Part shown: positions 1 through 12,579 of the stretch, in pieces
Numbering within the stretch: position 1 is the first letter of the stretch
Layout of the letters: each line of letters opens with the position of its first letter
Assembly (NCBI GenBank): GCA_000827325.1
Contig: KN832894.1
Location: forward strand, 327,661-391,660
DNA length: 64,000 bases
Source: Oidiodendron maius Zn
Taxonomy: Eukaryota; Ascomycota; Leotiomycetes; Myxotrichaceae
Direction of reading: 5' to 3'
Translations under genes and position numbers: made by a program
The notes under the pieces: generated by a model
What the model was told of the DNA's origin: nothing
The model's input: only the letters and a program-made list of their open reading frames with translations
Database searches by the model: none

Positions 1-850
1 GGAATTCCGTTTATAGAGCTCCCCCGCGCCCGAACCGCAAATGCGTGCCGAATGAAGGCTGGCAGGGAATAGGACAACCATATCTCTCCGACTCTAGACT
101 AACAGTTACCCGTGCTGATGATCTGTGCTATTGCTGCTCCAAATCTCACTCTGGGCGCACTGCAAGCCCCCATCAGGTCCACACTGGCAATCAAAATAGC
201 CTTATAGCTTGGCACTCTTGCGTTGCAGCCTACCAACTAGTAATTTCAATGATAGCTAGCTGAGAAGTTTCTCATATCCTTATTTTAGATATCCACGGAC
301 TACACTGCTGCACTAATCGATATACTCACCATCACTTTAGATAGTTGCCTACCGCTTCCATTGCCCGACGGGTCGTGCCAATCTGCCTTCATTGGGCCTT
401 GACTCAGCGCTCGCGGTGATTATCAGGACCAACCGATCTCCATTTTTGCACTATATACAGTAACAGCTCGACTAACTGTTATCCGACCCGACTTGATCTG
501 CAAGTTGCCTCCTTGAATCCTTCTTATCTCTCTGCTCCAAATTGCGGTCCTGAAATACGGTGAAGGAGGTGATCATTATGATGGCTTCAGCAAAATGTTC
601 TCACATTACGGGTGACTCTCTAGGCCCGTACGTCCTATTTTCTCCTCTCAGGCGGAGCGGTTGTTCCACGACAAGAGCCGACGGCCGAGCAAGCGAAATC
701 TTCGGCATGTTCCATACCTTTACAGTTGGTTAACCAGTGCAGAAGGACTAGTTCCAAAGTCATTTTGTTTTCGGATCCGACGTCGAGTATAAGTCAATTC
801 CCACCCGCACGTTAAGTTCGGCAACCTTCATAAGTTCTCGCCTGGGCAGA
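1..850. other. intergenic, no gene recognised
   Basis: No open frame here resembles a known family and no exon set could be joined. The last 150 bases serve as the 5' region of the SDR gene that follows; I see no clear TATA box. Confidence 0.5.
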
Positions 851-1735
851 ATGACAGAGAAAACAGTTCTTATTACAGGGTGCAGTGCTGGCGGATTAGG
901 TGATGCACTTGCGCAAGAATTCCATGCAAAAGCGTATCGTGTTTTTGCAACAGCTCGCTCCGTCTCCAAGATATCCCATCTCCGATCTATGGGAATGGGG
1001 ACGCTTGCTTTAGATGTCAACGACCCGGAATCTATATCACTGGCTGTAAAGACAGTCAAGGGGACAACTGGAGGCCGTCTTGACATCTTAATCAACAATT
1101 CAGCTATTGGTCGGTTGTATTTCTTTCGACTGTTTGTCTTTGTCTCGCTATGCTGACATCTGATAGGTGGTTCAATGCCTCTGCTAGACACACCACTATC
1201 CTTGGCGCGAAGTACTTATGAGACTAATGTCTTCGGACCTATTGCGGTGGTCCAGGCTTTTGTGCCGCTGCTAATTGCGGCGCAAGGGAAAGTGGTAAAT
1301 ATCGGGTCCATCGCCGGAATCATGCCTCTTCCTTGGCAGGCTATATATAACAGCAGCAAAGCGGCACTACACCATCTCACATATAATCTCCGTCTTGAAC
1401 TTGCACCTTTAGGTGTTAAAGTTACCCTCGTGGTTCTCGGTGGTATAGATTCAAACTTCATGAGCAATTTACCGAAAACAAGTTTACCGGAGAGCAGCTT
1501 CTATATTGATATTCGAGAAAATATCGAACAATACCTCAACGGAACAGGCACGGGCCAGACTGGTATAGCCGCCAAACCCGCCGTCTATGCTGCAAAGATC
1601 GTGCAGGGAATTATCGGTCAGAAAGAGCCCCAGAAGAGGATTTGGGCGGGGACTGGAGCGACTCTCATATGGTTTCTGTCAACATTCCTCTGGTACAGTG
1701 TCTGGGTTAGTACGCTCCCAGTAACGGGTCAATGA
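851..1735 (+). CDS. short-chain dehydrogenase/reductase, AYR1-like
   Basis: Two exons, 851-1109 and 1167-1735, joined across a 57-base intron, give 275 residues. The Rossmann glycine motif TGCSAGGLG lies at about residues 8-16, the NNAG element appears as NNSA, and the catalytic YxxxK is YNSSK near residue 147. A hydrophobic stretch near the C-terminus (WFLSTFLWYSVW) could anchor the protein in a membrane. The TGCSxGG form is typical of the AYR1 group, whose yeast member reduces 1-acyl-dihydroxyacetone phosphate with NADPH at lipid droplets and ER. The substrate here is inferred from that resemblance only; many fungal paralogues act on other ketones. The gene stands alone, with about 1 kb of empty sequence downstream. 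Confidence 0.9.
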
Positions 1736-2707
1736 TTCGATCATGAAGAACTATTGCTAAACGAATAGGATCTGCTCCCGCCAATCAAACTACGTCTGAA
1801 AGGGCTACAGCGGCGTCTCGAGACACGACACAATATCAGCACAGACTAGACAATAGTCTAGTGCAAGGACATGGTGTGACAAAAGCCCAAGATTGCATGG
1901 AACTGTTAGATACTTCTCGACACATCAAATATCGGGTATCTAGACAAGCGGGCGTACATAGTCCGGCAGCGATAATGTATCTTTTCTTCACGGACTGTAG
2001 TTAGATTAGACCACGTTAACTACTCACTACTTTGACTTGCTCTTCTTAGCCAAGAGGTGTGTATTGAGGCACAGGCTTCTAAGGACAGAACGACTGCTGA
2101 AACCCATGCTCATCCGTCGTACTTAGAGTTTGGACATAACTTCTTACTAGCCTTGATATGCTCTGGCGCTTCAAGCCCTCCAATTAACTTCTAAATCTGA
2201 TTACGTTTCTGGATACCGTAGTCGCTCCGCTGTATCTCGAGACATCTGACTCCCGTCTGTCTGGAAGCCTGGAGGCGAAAACCTGGAGGATATTACTAAA
2301 TATGCTGGACTTCATCTTTCGGCCTGCCGGTTGCTATAGAGAATGCTGCTTGCTCATGGTTGGGTTCGCATTAGCGAGAACTACATTTGAACGGAAGTTT
2401 TGCATGCATTGGTTGAATAGATGAAGAGTGTTGTGGAGGAGGTCTATCTTGGCGGCACTGAGAAAACCCAGGGCAACGCAAAGATTTCTAACGGGGGACA
2501 TATTGGGAGTATTATGAAGACATTTAATAATTGAAGGAGAGATAGGCTCGTCGGGAGGTGAGATGAAGCATTATTTTGATACTATTGTCATTTAAATCAA
2601 CACTATTAATGATGATTAACTTTTGTCACTAGGATCCTTATACTCCTACATGAAGCCGCCATAGTGAAGTTCCCGAAGCCTCGCATTGTGTCCACGTATG
2701 AGCATCC
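1736..2707. other. intergenic, no gene recognised
   Basis: Every frame is broken by stops and nothing resembles a known protein. The stretch is moderately AT-rich towards 2500-2640. Confidence 0.5.
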
Positions 2708-3388
2708 TCAACATAGTGAGGATGCAACAGAGTCACTAGTTGATCCCTTTGGTACTTGGTGAGTCAAGAGACATCCCTGACTGCATCTGAAGCAAGATCG
2801 GCGTCTTCGTTTAGTATTTCGACATGATGGAAGAGGCACTGCGTTTTGTTGCCTCTTTTGGGATCCCCTTGGGCCTCGAGAAGTTCTCACCCAGCCATCA
2901 GTGGTTTCATGTGATAGGTGACGAGCCGTCTTAACACGCTTGTGGCATCTGCGACAAATGACACAGGCTTTCTCTCTCGCATCTGACTCGTTTGCTGATA
3001 CAGCTTTAGAAACCCAGTGGTTGCCTGATCTCGACATGTTAGATCTCACATCGCAGGCTTGAGATATTTCATCGTTGTGGAGTATCGAAGTGTTGAGGAA
3101 CCTATCCCACAGCCGTTCTAGGCTCTCACTCGAGGATTCATAGACATCGAAGATAACAGCTCTTAGCAAATCTTGACTTTGTGCAGAATAAGCTGTATTC
3201 GGATGTTGTTGTTGCAAGTTTCCCTGAGCTGGCCTTATCGCGCTTCGATGTTCTGCAGTACTTTGTTGGGTTGGCACTAGTTGTGAACATTGGTGTATCC
3301 CACTTCCTGCATGACAATCGTTATGTTGGCCATTGGCCAGATCTCTATTTGAACCTAGCAAGAGAAATGGACTAGAGGTTGTTTGCAT
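2708..3388 (-). pseudogene. relic of a zinc-cluster (Zn2Cys6) transcription factor
   Basis: An open frame of 226 codons contains a Gln-rich N-terminal part and then KACVICRRCHKRVK, which looks like the first half of a Zn2Cys6 domain (CxxCRRxHKRVK). The cysteine expected straight after RVK is missing. A coding-like stretch then continues in another frame: DGSSP follows directly, and GDPKRGNKTQCLFHHVEILN appears further on, with stops between. This pattern suggests a frameshifted, decayed regulator. I cannot see a fungal-specific middle homology region. An alternative is an unusual intron or a chance open frame; the family call rests on one 14-residue motif and is tentative. Confidence 0.4.
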
Positions 3389-4437
3389 TGTGGTTTGGCT
3401 ATCAAAGCACTACACATCCAGCTCGGCCAAGGAGTTCAGTCGTTATAGTAGCGGCGGGATTCTGTAAGAAAATATTAAAGGTATTTAACAATCAGTGGTG
3501 GATGATTTTGACCGTTCTCCGAATCGCCTACGACAGTTCGGTTCGGCAATCTCGGCTGCCTCGGCTCGGCAAGATGGCCTTTGACCGAAGTCAACTCTCG
3601 AGCTCGGCCGAGATATACCGGGAGACATTTGAAGTGGTGCACTAAAGAGTAATTAATTTTAAACTTTAGTAATGAATTGAAGAACGGTTTCTGCTAATAC
3701 CAAGGGAGCGATGCACAACCACACTATAAAAAGCACTCTTAAATATAAAGCAACGATCTTTGCAACTAGTAAAATGTCTCTTCTTTTACCTTTAAAGCTA
3801 TTTATTCTAACTTTACTACTACAGTACTTTTAATACAATCTATTTATATATTGACTGATATAGGGCTTCAAGCATATGATGGGCGATACAGCATTAATAC
3901 ACGCACAGAGCCTATGCATTGAGTGCTTAGTCCTCTTGCATTAAGCTTGCATATAGATCTTAAGAGTCCTACCAAATATAAGGACGTATATAAGGACTAT
4001 ACTGCATCTATAAGAAGGCTCTTTAAGTTGTCTCTACACTACTAAATTGTCTGTAACCATCTAGTGTTTTCTACCTACCCCTATGCGGAAACATACAGTC
4101 AATATAACTGAGTTTCGCCTTGATTCCCAACTACGACATATGCACCTAATAAGCTAGCTACTCCCTAGCAATTCTCTTGAGACCACATCAAGAGTGCCGG
4201 GTATTGTAATTGAAATAGGTTGCCTAGTCAAACCTGATCCTCCTAGACACTTATGGTTTCTAAGTATGGTCATGTTGCCGATATGCTAATATCACTTCAG
4301 CTGGCTTATTTTTATCCCTAGAGGTTGCAGACTCGCTAGTGGCCCCATCGACTAAGCACATACCGAATATCATTCGTTTTGTTGGAAAACGGCGTCGCCC
4401 AGGGGGACTGCGAAGAAAATCGCATATTAGCCACATA
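3389..4437. other. AT-rich intergenic region with retroelement-like debris
   Basis: From about 3650 the sequence is AT-rich, full of stops in all frames, and resembles RIP-worn repeat DNA. It holds one copy of a word also found near 7.2 kb and 44.4 kb (see the repeat entry at 4021-4140). Short open frames at 4260-4539 overlap the 3' end of the next gene and carry no recognisable protein. Confidence 0.5.
4021..4140 (+). repeat. dispersed retroelement-like repeat, copy A
   Basis: AGTTGTCTCTACACTAC near 4026, then AGTCAATATAACTGAGTTTC near 4097 followed by a CCAACTACGAC core. The same order of words occurs at 7141-7214 and, inverted, at 44338-44407. The layout resembles an LTR end followed by a primer-binding site, but no polyprotein is left. 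Confidence 0.45.
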
Positions 4438-6005
4438 TTACGTACAAATTTCCGCCAAAAGTTCAATAGAAGGATGAGACGAGGTAAGTCTTCTTCGCCA
4501 TGTATCTTGAACAGGTCCTCGACAAATTTCACTAGATAGCAAGAAGGAGAGCAGTCTCAATTTTATGCTGCCCCAATCATCTAATGTCAAGCGAATCGCT
4601 ATGGTCATCAACAAATCGAGTTGATTTGGTTTGTCGGTGAAACAGCATATCAGTGTCTGCAGAAAAGAGGAGTAATCATCTGCAGTTATCTGAAGCCCAT
4701 CTAGCAACAACTGTCTAGACATGTTATTGTGTATGCGTGGATTAATCTGATGCAGTCGGCAGATGACACTGATAAAAATCATAGCAGTAATACGCCAGAC
4801 TTCTTGAATAAAAAGCCGACGCCCGATCATTCCATGATATTTCGGGAGGCATAATAGTCTGCAGAGTTCTTTATCCATATTGTCTAGTAAAACGACAGAT
4901 CCCAATTCGACAGGAGGCTCCATCAGTCCGGCTTTCAGGGAAACAGCGATGTTGTTCACGATCTGTATTGTTTCGTCAAGGCTTTGACGAAGGTCAAATA
5001 GTTTCAGGACAGAAGAGCTGACTTGCTGTTGATGCTCTGCTGGAACTGGAAGAAATTTGCGCTCGGTCACCAAATTTGCGCTGCTGGAGTAATCGACCCT
5101 GGAAGATAGTGAGCTTATCGCTGGTGTATGTCGATAACAAATAGTCAGACCAAGCTATAAATAACGCTAGCTGTGGATTGGAAACTTGAAGGCTCTGGAA
5201 ACCTCCTCGTAGACGGATAATTTGCTGTAAACCATCCATATGCACTCGATAAGCTTCTAATGTTCCCATAAATAACTATATAACGTTGAATAAGAAGTGA
5301 AGAACAAATTTCGCATCAGGGTTACATACCTCAAAACCTGCGGCAGCGGTAACAGTGCCAATTGTATCGTCCATTGTCGCCTGTGTGACTTCGCTCATTC
5401 GCTCATTTAAAACTCGCAAAGCCACCATCTTGTATTTAATTGCCGTGGTCAGATCGCTTTGTTGATACCGATTATATCTGTCACTGGCAGCCCAAAAGAG
5501 CATGAGGTTAAAACCAGCTAAATCGTTGACGACAACCGAATAGGCCAGTTGCTTGAATGTAGTAAAATCGTTCTCACATTGATAAAGGGTTGACGGTGAA
5601 CTTTTAACGAGAATAAAACTGACTCCGGAAGCAGCTCTTTAGCTTTAATATTTGGAGGAAAGCGGAAGGATAATAGGATTATAGCTTACAGTAATCTAAG
5701 AGCTCCAGCGTACTGATGGTTGATTCGACTGGATATGTTGCGAATGGGTCCCGGCGTCCACCTCCAAGGAGTTCTGAATATCCAGCAGTGAGATTATTCT
5801 GTTTATTGATTGTCTCCGAAGGTGCATTGGGCGAAATATTTCTCCCATTCTGCGATCTTCTCTGTAGACGCTCCATGATCTTTTTCTCTTCCCATGATGC
5901 ACGCCTTCTTCTCTCGCGTACAATATGAGCTCGCACGTGGCTTTGTGACCCGGACTCTGACTGATCGACCCACATCAAATCCGGCGTAAAGCTTTGAGTG
6001 TCCAT
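4438..6005 (-). pseudogene. fungal-specific transcription factor (Fungal_trans_2 type), one-base frameshift
   Basis: Three exons can be read: 6005-5690, 5634-5330 and 5275-4438, with introns of 55 and 54 bases. The N-terminus carries a motif common in zinc-cluster-less fungal regulators (SQSHVRAHIVRERRRR, about residues 25-40). The middle holds LLDYSASGVSFIL, FKQLAYSVVVNDLAGFNLML and HMDGLQQIIRLRGG, characteristic of the Fungal_trans_2 domain. The total of 1,459 coding bases is not a multiple of three: near 5095 the frame ending IAWSDYLLST...FQG must shift by one base to continue as VDYSSSANLVTERKF. If real, the protein is cut at about 60 percent; if it is a base-call error, the gene is intact at about 485 residues. 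A nuclear role in transcription is inferred from the family. Confidence 0.75.
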
Positions 6006-7749
6006 TTTCTTGCCGACGGCCAGTTGATTCATTGACAGTCTTATGTTTATCATGCACGGCTCCGATGTGCATACCCTGATTGATCTACTTGAATCCTCAC
6101 TTTGCTGGGCCACTGTAGCCAATGCAATGCAAATTAACTGCAAGCTACTAGGCGCAGTACGGCCTGTTGGAGGGCATTACCTGGTCGAACCGGGCAAGTA
6201 GAGGCTGAGCACGATTGAGATAGATGCGCATCCGGCTTAACGTATCAATTAGTCACGGTATGTATAGCAGCTAGGTGAGCTGTCGAGAGTTACTCCTCAT
6301 GACCAATCCATTCGCGTGCGAGCCGTCTTGGTCACGAACCACAGTTGAGCTAGAACCAGGGAAAGGCAAAGAAAAAGCAGAACGAGATCCCCTTGATTAG
6401 CACTCGTATCTGACCACAGCTCTATTCTAGTTACAATGCGGGCCTTGGCCCCAATTATCCGGGGGTCCGAAACCTGTGTTTGCGGAGTCGGCTCAATCGG
6501 CAGTACAAACTCTTTGATTGGCCAGTTTAGTTATGCACGCCCTGTCGCAGAACTTGTCCAATGCGCTGGCCAGACTTTTAATGGCTATGGTTGGAAACTC
6601 TGTCTATTAAATCCAAGTGATTTGTCAGAATTCGCACCAGACCACCAGGTATAATACAGGCGATAGCACTATATAGGCTTCCAGGATAACTCCTATATCC
6701 TAAAGCAGAAATCAATTCGATAGACAAACTATTTTTTACTAGAGTAAATAGCTCATTTCGCTCACTTAAGGCTAGGTAGGCGCTTCCTAAACTTTAGAAA
6801 CAATGTTTTCTAAAGGGTAAACTCCCTAACCCCCTTTCTTTAAATTCTTTTATTAAGCTTCTATTATTTAGGGGAGAGACCCCTTTAACCCCCTCTAGTC
6901 TTTATTATTATTACTCCTTATAAAGGATATTAGATATCTAAGTTAGTATAGATAGTAAGAACGTTTATAATAAACTATTATAGAATAAGTATATAATATT
7001 ATACAATATAAATTATTGACTAGGGCCTCAAGCATATATAACGTCCTTCAGGATCTAGGATCCAGAGGATTCATATGAGTCAATAAGAGGACGAATAGGT
7101 CTATATAAAGGGGCCTTTACTCCAGTATAACTGTGCTTAATTAGTTGTCTCTGCATCACTCAATAGTCAATATAACTGAGTTTCACCTTGATATCCAACT
7201 ACAACCTGCGCATTAACCTGACCTCTGTACAAGATTATTTTCATATATTTTTTATATACTCTCAAGCTCTCAAGCTCTTCTCGTGTTTCCAAACATTTAT
7301 CTGAGTAGGGGTAGCTTAACCAAATTACTAGTAAGTTCCAGGTTTGCATGGCTTAGGAGGAGATGGCTTGTTGCTCAAGTTCTTTATCAACGACTTGCAG
7401 CTTGCATGTTATTGTCCCTTGCCTGCCTAGGCATAGGTACCTTGTAAAGCTCGTGGGTAGAAGCGATTATTCGTCCTCTGTCGTAGGTCCTGAGACCCTT
7501 GTATTTGGCAAGTATCCTGTAGAGGGCTGTTGACCATGCATCCAACCAGAGCTCATTGAATCTTGGGGCAGAGGCGGAGCATGAAGATTCATCCTGGCTA
7601 GTTAAGGGTGATAGAAGGGGGGTCAGAACATGATTATTGCATAGTCCGTATTTCTATAAGCCGTGCCTTCTACATTAGTTATGGTACAACATCTGGGTGG
7701 AAGCAATAATAAATCTTATTATTCTATACAGTAGCTATTCATTCAGGGC
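6006..7749. other. intergenic, AT-rich relic DNA
   Basis: The region 6006-6660 has no recognisable gene. From 6660 to 7300 the sequence is strongly AT-rich, with C-tracts such as CCCCTTTAACCCC, stops in every frame and a stranded TATATAAAG at about 7102, as expected of a decayed retroelement. Nothing is seen at 7350-7749. Confidence 0.5.
7141..7214 (+). repeat. dispersed retroelement-like repeat, copy B
   Basis: Contains AGTTGTCTCTGCATCACT, then AGTCAATATAACTGAGTTTC and CCAACTACAACCTGCGCA, matching copy A at 4021-4140 closely and copy C at 44338-44407 (inverted). A TATA-like element about 40 bases upstream fits an old LTR promoter. Confidence 0.5.
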
Positions 7750-9340
7750 CTATTTATTTAGCCACTCTTCAAACATATCTGGCAGAAGGAAGTGAACCGC
7801 TAATTCCGCCCCCGTTCTCTCCCTCGCCGCCTCTTTCCATACGTCTAAGACATTTGCTTCCAGTTTGAATATTGGCTTGCTCCTAATTGTGAGGCTAGCA
7901 AGGGTATCCGCGACCGTGAAGGCGAGCGTATGTTCACGATCAGGGTTAATTGCCACTAGAGCCATCTCCTTTAGACGAGGCATTTTAGCTGCCGCATGTC
8001 CGGCTGCAAGATAGAAGTCGTTCATTAATCGAGCATTGGGAATTACGCGGAAGTGATCTGTCGCCCAATCTTCGCGTGCACGGAGCTGGGGTTCTGACAT
8101 GAATTCGGATACGTCCCAGCTTCGATCGCTATCGCTTTCAATCTCATCGTCTGGGTCGCGCTCGAAAAGCCATTCCCCATATGGCGTGACGGCACAGTAT
8201 TCGATGCGAAGAGAAGTGAGATTGGGCCAGTGGGGAGCGTTGCCAGGGGTAAGATCTGAGTCAAGTGGCCAGAAGAACTCGGACGCAACAACGAGGGAAG
8301 AAAGATAGAGACTGGTGAGCTGTTGTGAGAATATCCTAAGCGATGTGCTTAAGGCGTCATCTTCTCCTGCCGGTATGATATTTGGCGGGGAGTATGTCTC
8401 CAGACTTGGTGGCGAATAACCATAACTAAGAGTAAATTGCCGAGCTGAAGGTGGCAAAGAGGGGATGCCCTTTATGAATCCTGGGTGCGTTAACTTATTA
8501 GCCTTGATCTGTAGACTTAAGAGGCCAATACGCCTATTATGAGAGAGAGATTGAAATATTGTCCTTACCACTACGAGCTCTTAACCGTAAGGGGAGATCT
8601 TTCTTTTCAGAATCCCAAAGGCAAAAGTCTATGCTAACTAAACGGGGAAGCTTCGACGCAATTAGACAGGCTGTAGCAGGCCAAAAATGGCGAGTATTTT
8701 GCAGCTCTAGCTTCGTAACAATAGAGAGCTCTGGGAGTAGCTCTTGTTGGCTGCTTGCGTTCTCATTCGCAGCCACGAGTCGAAGGTAGGACTTCTCGAA
8801 CTTCAAATCCTGGAGATCATGAGACCCTTCATTGCAAAGTCTTTTCCATCGTGCGTTGTGATCCATTCCAGCGAGATCACTAGGCGAATAGGCCCTTAGC
8901 GACAATTCTATCCCACTTTCTCTGACGTCCTGGGTGCGCCAGGTACTTAAGTGGTTGAAGAGAGTCTCTATGGCTCTGGTAAATGTCATGTTATTCCTCC
9001 CCTGCTCTTCCGCTGTCTCGAGACTCCCCCACAGTTCCGTACCATAAGCGTTGAGCGTAATATCGAAACGGAGGCAGCGAACGAGACTTCGACGGCGGGC
9101 CGTCACCATACGTGCAAAGTCGGCGAGGCGGGACTGATCCAGGCGCAAGATGGAGAAAGTGTGACGCTCAATGGCCGTACGCCATTCCCGCGACACCGGG
9201 CCATAGGCGGCAACCGACGAGCTTGATGTGACAAGAAGGGACAATGGGCCATGAGCGGCAACCGACGACTCTGATGTGATGAGATGAGAGATAATGAGCG
9301 AGCAGAGCTCGGGATTGCGCGCACAGATTGCAGACGCCAT
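7750..9340 (-). CDS. F-box domain protein
   Basis: Two exons, 9340-8569 and 8480-7750, flank an 88-base intron with donor GTAAGG and branch GCTAATA, giving 500 residues. An in-frame ATG at 9418 would add 26 residues; I prefer 9340 because the F-box starts directly after it (ICARNPELCSLIISHLI, then VSREWRTAIERHTF). The rest (ERDPDDE near the middle of exon 2, SLRIFSQQLTSLYL, WPNLTSLRIEY) matches a large Aspergillus/Penicillium F-box family of unknown target. F-box proteins bind Skp1 and bring substrates to SCF ubiquitin ligases; the target is unknown. A 48-base in-frame tandem duplication lies in the N-terminal part. Confidence 0.88.
9198..9280 (-). repeat. 48-bp tandem duplication inside the F-box gene
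   Basis: Two copies of GGGCCAT..GCGGCAACCGACGA start at 9198 and 9246. They encode a repeated SSVAA(H/Y)GP segment and keep the frame (16 codons). Confidence 0.8.
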
Positions 9341-9904
9341 AGATGGGGACGGATTTGTGCGCAGCTGTGATTGTGGGCTGTAGGAGTGAAAAAGGGGCTC
9401 GGGTTGATGAATCCCCAAGAGATACAGGTATAAAGGGTGGTTTGATATTTGATAACAGGTGTATCTAGGTTACCGTACGAGATGACTTGGAATTACTTGT
9501 CTGTTCGGCCAACTGATTTATCAAGTATACTCAGGCTACCTAGTAGGTGAAGATTGGATGCGTAAAGGCATCGACCAGAGTAGAGTGTATAAGTTAGGAG
9601 CATATGATAACTAACCGCTTTCCTAATCAGGATAGGAGTTGGCAGAACGGTTCCCGTTATTCCGGCACTAGGTGTTGTAATATATATGTATTGAGTGATT
9701 GGGGTTCAAGTATCAATTGAGTGAAAACTGTACTCCACTAATTTCGGAGCACGTGCCGTGACCCGGAAACGCAAAATCCCTCAAAGAGCCATAGCAAAAA
9801 GTTATTAATGAGTCACTTGAGAAGCCCAAGGGATATCCAGTGTAGTAGCTAGCACATACTCCTGGCTATTACAGGCTAAAGCCACAAAACACCAAAGCTC
9901 TCTA
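9341..9904. other. intergenic, no gene recognised
   Basis: This is the 5' region of the F-box gene and the 3' region of the next regulator. I see no coding or RNA gene. Confidence 0.5.
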
Positions 9905-11890
9905 TCATGGATCATTTGTATTTCCATTGCTCGGACGAGATAACTCCATTTCATCCCATAATCTGCACAAATATTCATCGCACAGCCCCTCCCTCCAACA
10001 AATCCCGATTAGTCTGGCTTGCAATTCGGTTTTCTTTTGCACACCCAACATACCACACAAGTCTATTACTAGACCAACGAAATAGTGGTGATCGTTGCTC
10101 TCGCTCTCTGTTGCTCCGCCCATAAACGCTATCCACGCTAGGAGCTCCAAGGATTTATTGCAGTTGCAGTAATCAATGATTGATGAAGTCGATGAAGATG
10201 AGGGTTCAAGGATGCAACGGATGCGGTGTACGAGGTGGGCATGCATTCTTGCGGTTGAGGGAAGCTCGCGGATTGAGATACGGAAGTAAAGTAGGGCGGC
10301 AAGGCAAAAGGCTGCGGAGAGGTCTCTCGTAATAATTGAAACATCCGATTTAGGCGAGCTCGAGTCGTCATCATGTAGAGAGAGGAGAGTGTGTTCCGTT
10401 AGATGGATCCGGTAGCTGATGGCAGCACGATCCTGCCGACTGAGGTCTGGGGAACTGAGGGCGCGGGAGATACGTCGCATAGTTTCGATGGCCACGAGGA
10501 GGGTTTGGTTTGATGGAAACCACCTGGCGTTTAGGGTGGCGGAGTACCAATCGGGAGTGGAAGCGAAGCGGGAGAGCGTGCCGACAAAGTCATTGTTGTC
10601 TTCGACTTGTTGAAGGAGAGGGAATCGTGGCTTCAAGCCCCACGTTGAGGAATAGAGGATGTCCGACCTATAGATATTAGAAGTATATTCGCAGCTTAAA
10701 TAAAACCCACAAACCATGTAAGTACCCTTTGTAGGACTGGGTTAAATAGAAAACTTGTAAGGCCACCTCGTAAAGTTACCATCTTCACTAGACCATCCAT
10801 GTGCATCTGTGAACTGTTTCTTGTTCCATTCATGGTCTACTGGCCAATTAGTGAATGCTTGTTAGGGCCGGAAGGGCACATCACCTCGAAAATTGCAAAA
10901 GAAGCCACTGCTCCGACAATGCCATCGCTCACTTGTTCAAGGTGGTCGAGGCTCCGTAGTCGTTTGTTCACTAACATTATCGCATCTCCCTTTTGCTGCA
11001 GAGTGTCTGATGAGTCTGTAATCCCACTCATCTGGTCGAAATGCCATGCTACGATGGCCATTGTGGAGTGGAGTACTACCATATCTGTTATAGCAAATGA
11101 TATCCATGTCCCATCCGGATTGAGGGCGGCCGAGTTCATCATGAAAGATGTCATGTCTGAAAAGACGAATGAATGAGACAGAATTCATATTGCCACAGGA
11201 TTTTGTATGAGCAATAACGGTGACGGATAATGAAGGTGAAAGATCGCAGCAGAAGAGGACTGAGAGAGGAACGGTAGGGACTCACAACGATGCAGAAACC
11301 TCTTTGTTGAAGGCCTCAGGGGCATTGAAAGTAGGGAATAAGGGTCAAGAGACTTCCGTACAGATTCTACGTGCTAGATATTTGTCAGCATCATGCAATG
11401 ACTTTCGCAGGAGGCGGCATACAGTGCAACCTAGCGTCTCAGGATCCCATTCGCTGTTAGGTGGTGAGCAAACAGGTTCCTGAGATATATTCTTAGGTTG
11501 CATGATAATCATCCTCGGCTTCCTAGGGTTTCTCCTCGACCATGTTGCAAGCCGGAATTTACCCTTCAGCTCGCCAATGTGTCTCTCGTCCATCTCGGCA
11601 TCCAGTTCTGGCCCCGCTCGGCCTTCTCCCTTTTGCTCGAGCAAGAAGGAACGCCTAACATGAGATCGGACAATATCTCGCGACATCTGACTTCTTTCTG
11701 AAGGTGGCCCTGTTGTAGTGATAAATTCTAGTTCTTGTCCTGAAACATTGGGTGGGGAGCTGGCCATGTACTGCGCAGCTCCTGGGGCCAACGATGACTT
11801 TCCAGAGGCAGGGCATTCCTCTTGAAATGCTTGCGAGGGCACATTATGTATGTTGAATTGCAGAGTCTGCATATCGGGCTTCTGTGGCAT
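9905..11890 (-). CDS. fungal-specific transcription factor (Fungal_trans_2 type), intact
   Basis: Five exons: 11890-11423, 11373-11286, 11156-10885, 10836-10715, 10667-9905. Introns are 49, 129, 48 and 47 bases and the sum, 1,713 bases, closes in frame at 570 residues. The N-terminus shows SQMSRDIVRSHVRRSF (about residues 67-82), like the gene at 4.4-6.0 kb. The domain core follows: SLDPYSLLSMPLRPSTKRFL, MHMDGLVKMVTLRGGL and LTWSDILYSS, then an acidic and Ser-rich C-terminal half. There is no zinc cluster. Donors GTGATG and GTTTGT are weak but give the only reading that restores the family motifs. A second ATG at 11872 is possible. The protein is presumably a nuclear regulator; its targets are unknown. 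Confidence 0.9.
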
Positions 11891-12579
11891 ATTTGGCAGA
11901 GATATTGACGTCTAGCAATATCCAGTCCATTAGAAGAGATTGCTCATTTGAAGGTAGACAAGATAGCCCAGTGCTAAATTAATATCACCACAACCATTAG
12001 GCCATGTCGCAGTTGCCTTGCATTATTGACAACTGCATCTAAATGTTTAACTCCAATACCAAGCATCTAAGGTTGTGAGCTTTGTTCCGATAAAATTCTT
12101 GCCCAACGGAACTTAAGCAATTGGTTATATAAGCGAAACACGGGGCGCGCGCAAAACTCCGTATTTATAGAGACATTAGTAACAAGACCTACATTCTCAA
12201 ACAAAGCGCACACCTCTCGCGGTTCCCACCTTTGTAACTTCCTTGTACTTGAGACATATTATGGCACATAAATATCTTGTTTTCTACCAAGATTATCGTA
12301 CTATAGTAGAGTGCCAATTTAAAGTAGATGCTCTATGTTATTCAGATCGGTTAACCAAAATAGATGACATTATCCTTGCACTTCGTTGATTTGTCAAGCA
12401 TGGGAAATTGGCAAATACAACATCCTTGCTAGCCACTTCGGATTCCTGCTGCAGCGGGGTGGTATAATACTCTTGTTGTCCTCTGTGCGACCAAGTACGT
12501 AACCTATACAGCAGCGCAGACTCTTGTTTACACACCAGATTTTATCATCAAAAGATCGAGAATTTGAATCCCAAGCATT
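11891..12579. other. intergenic, no gene recognised
   Basis: AT-rich around 12240-12330. It separates the divergent regulator gene and the Diels-Alderase relic. The open frames on the minus strand are shadows of the relic. Confidence 0.5.

Noticed and set aside
760-1191. 143-codon minus-strand frame over the SDR gene
   Set aside because: It is the antisense shadow of the SDR exons, whose motifs are unambiguous.
6436-6654. 72-codon plus-strand frame
   Set aside because: Lies beside decayed repeat DNA and has no recognisable motif.
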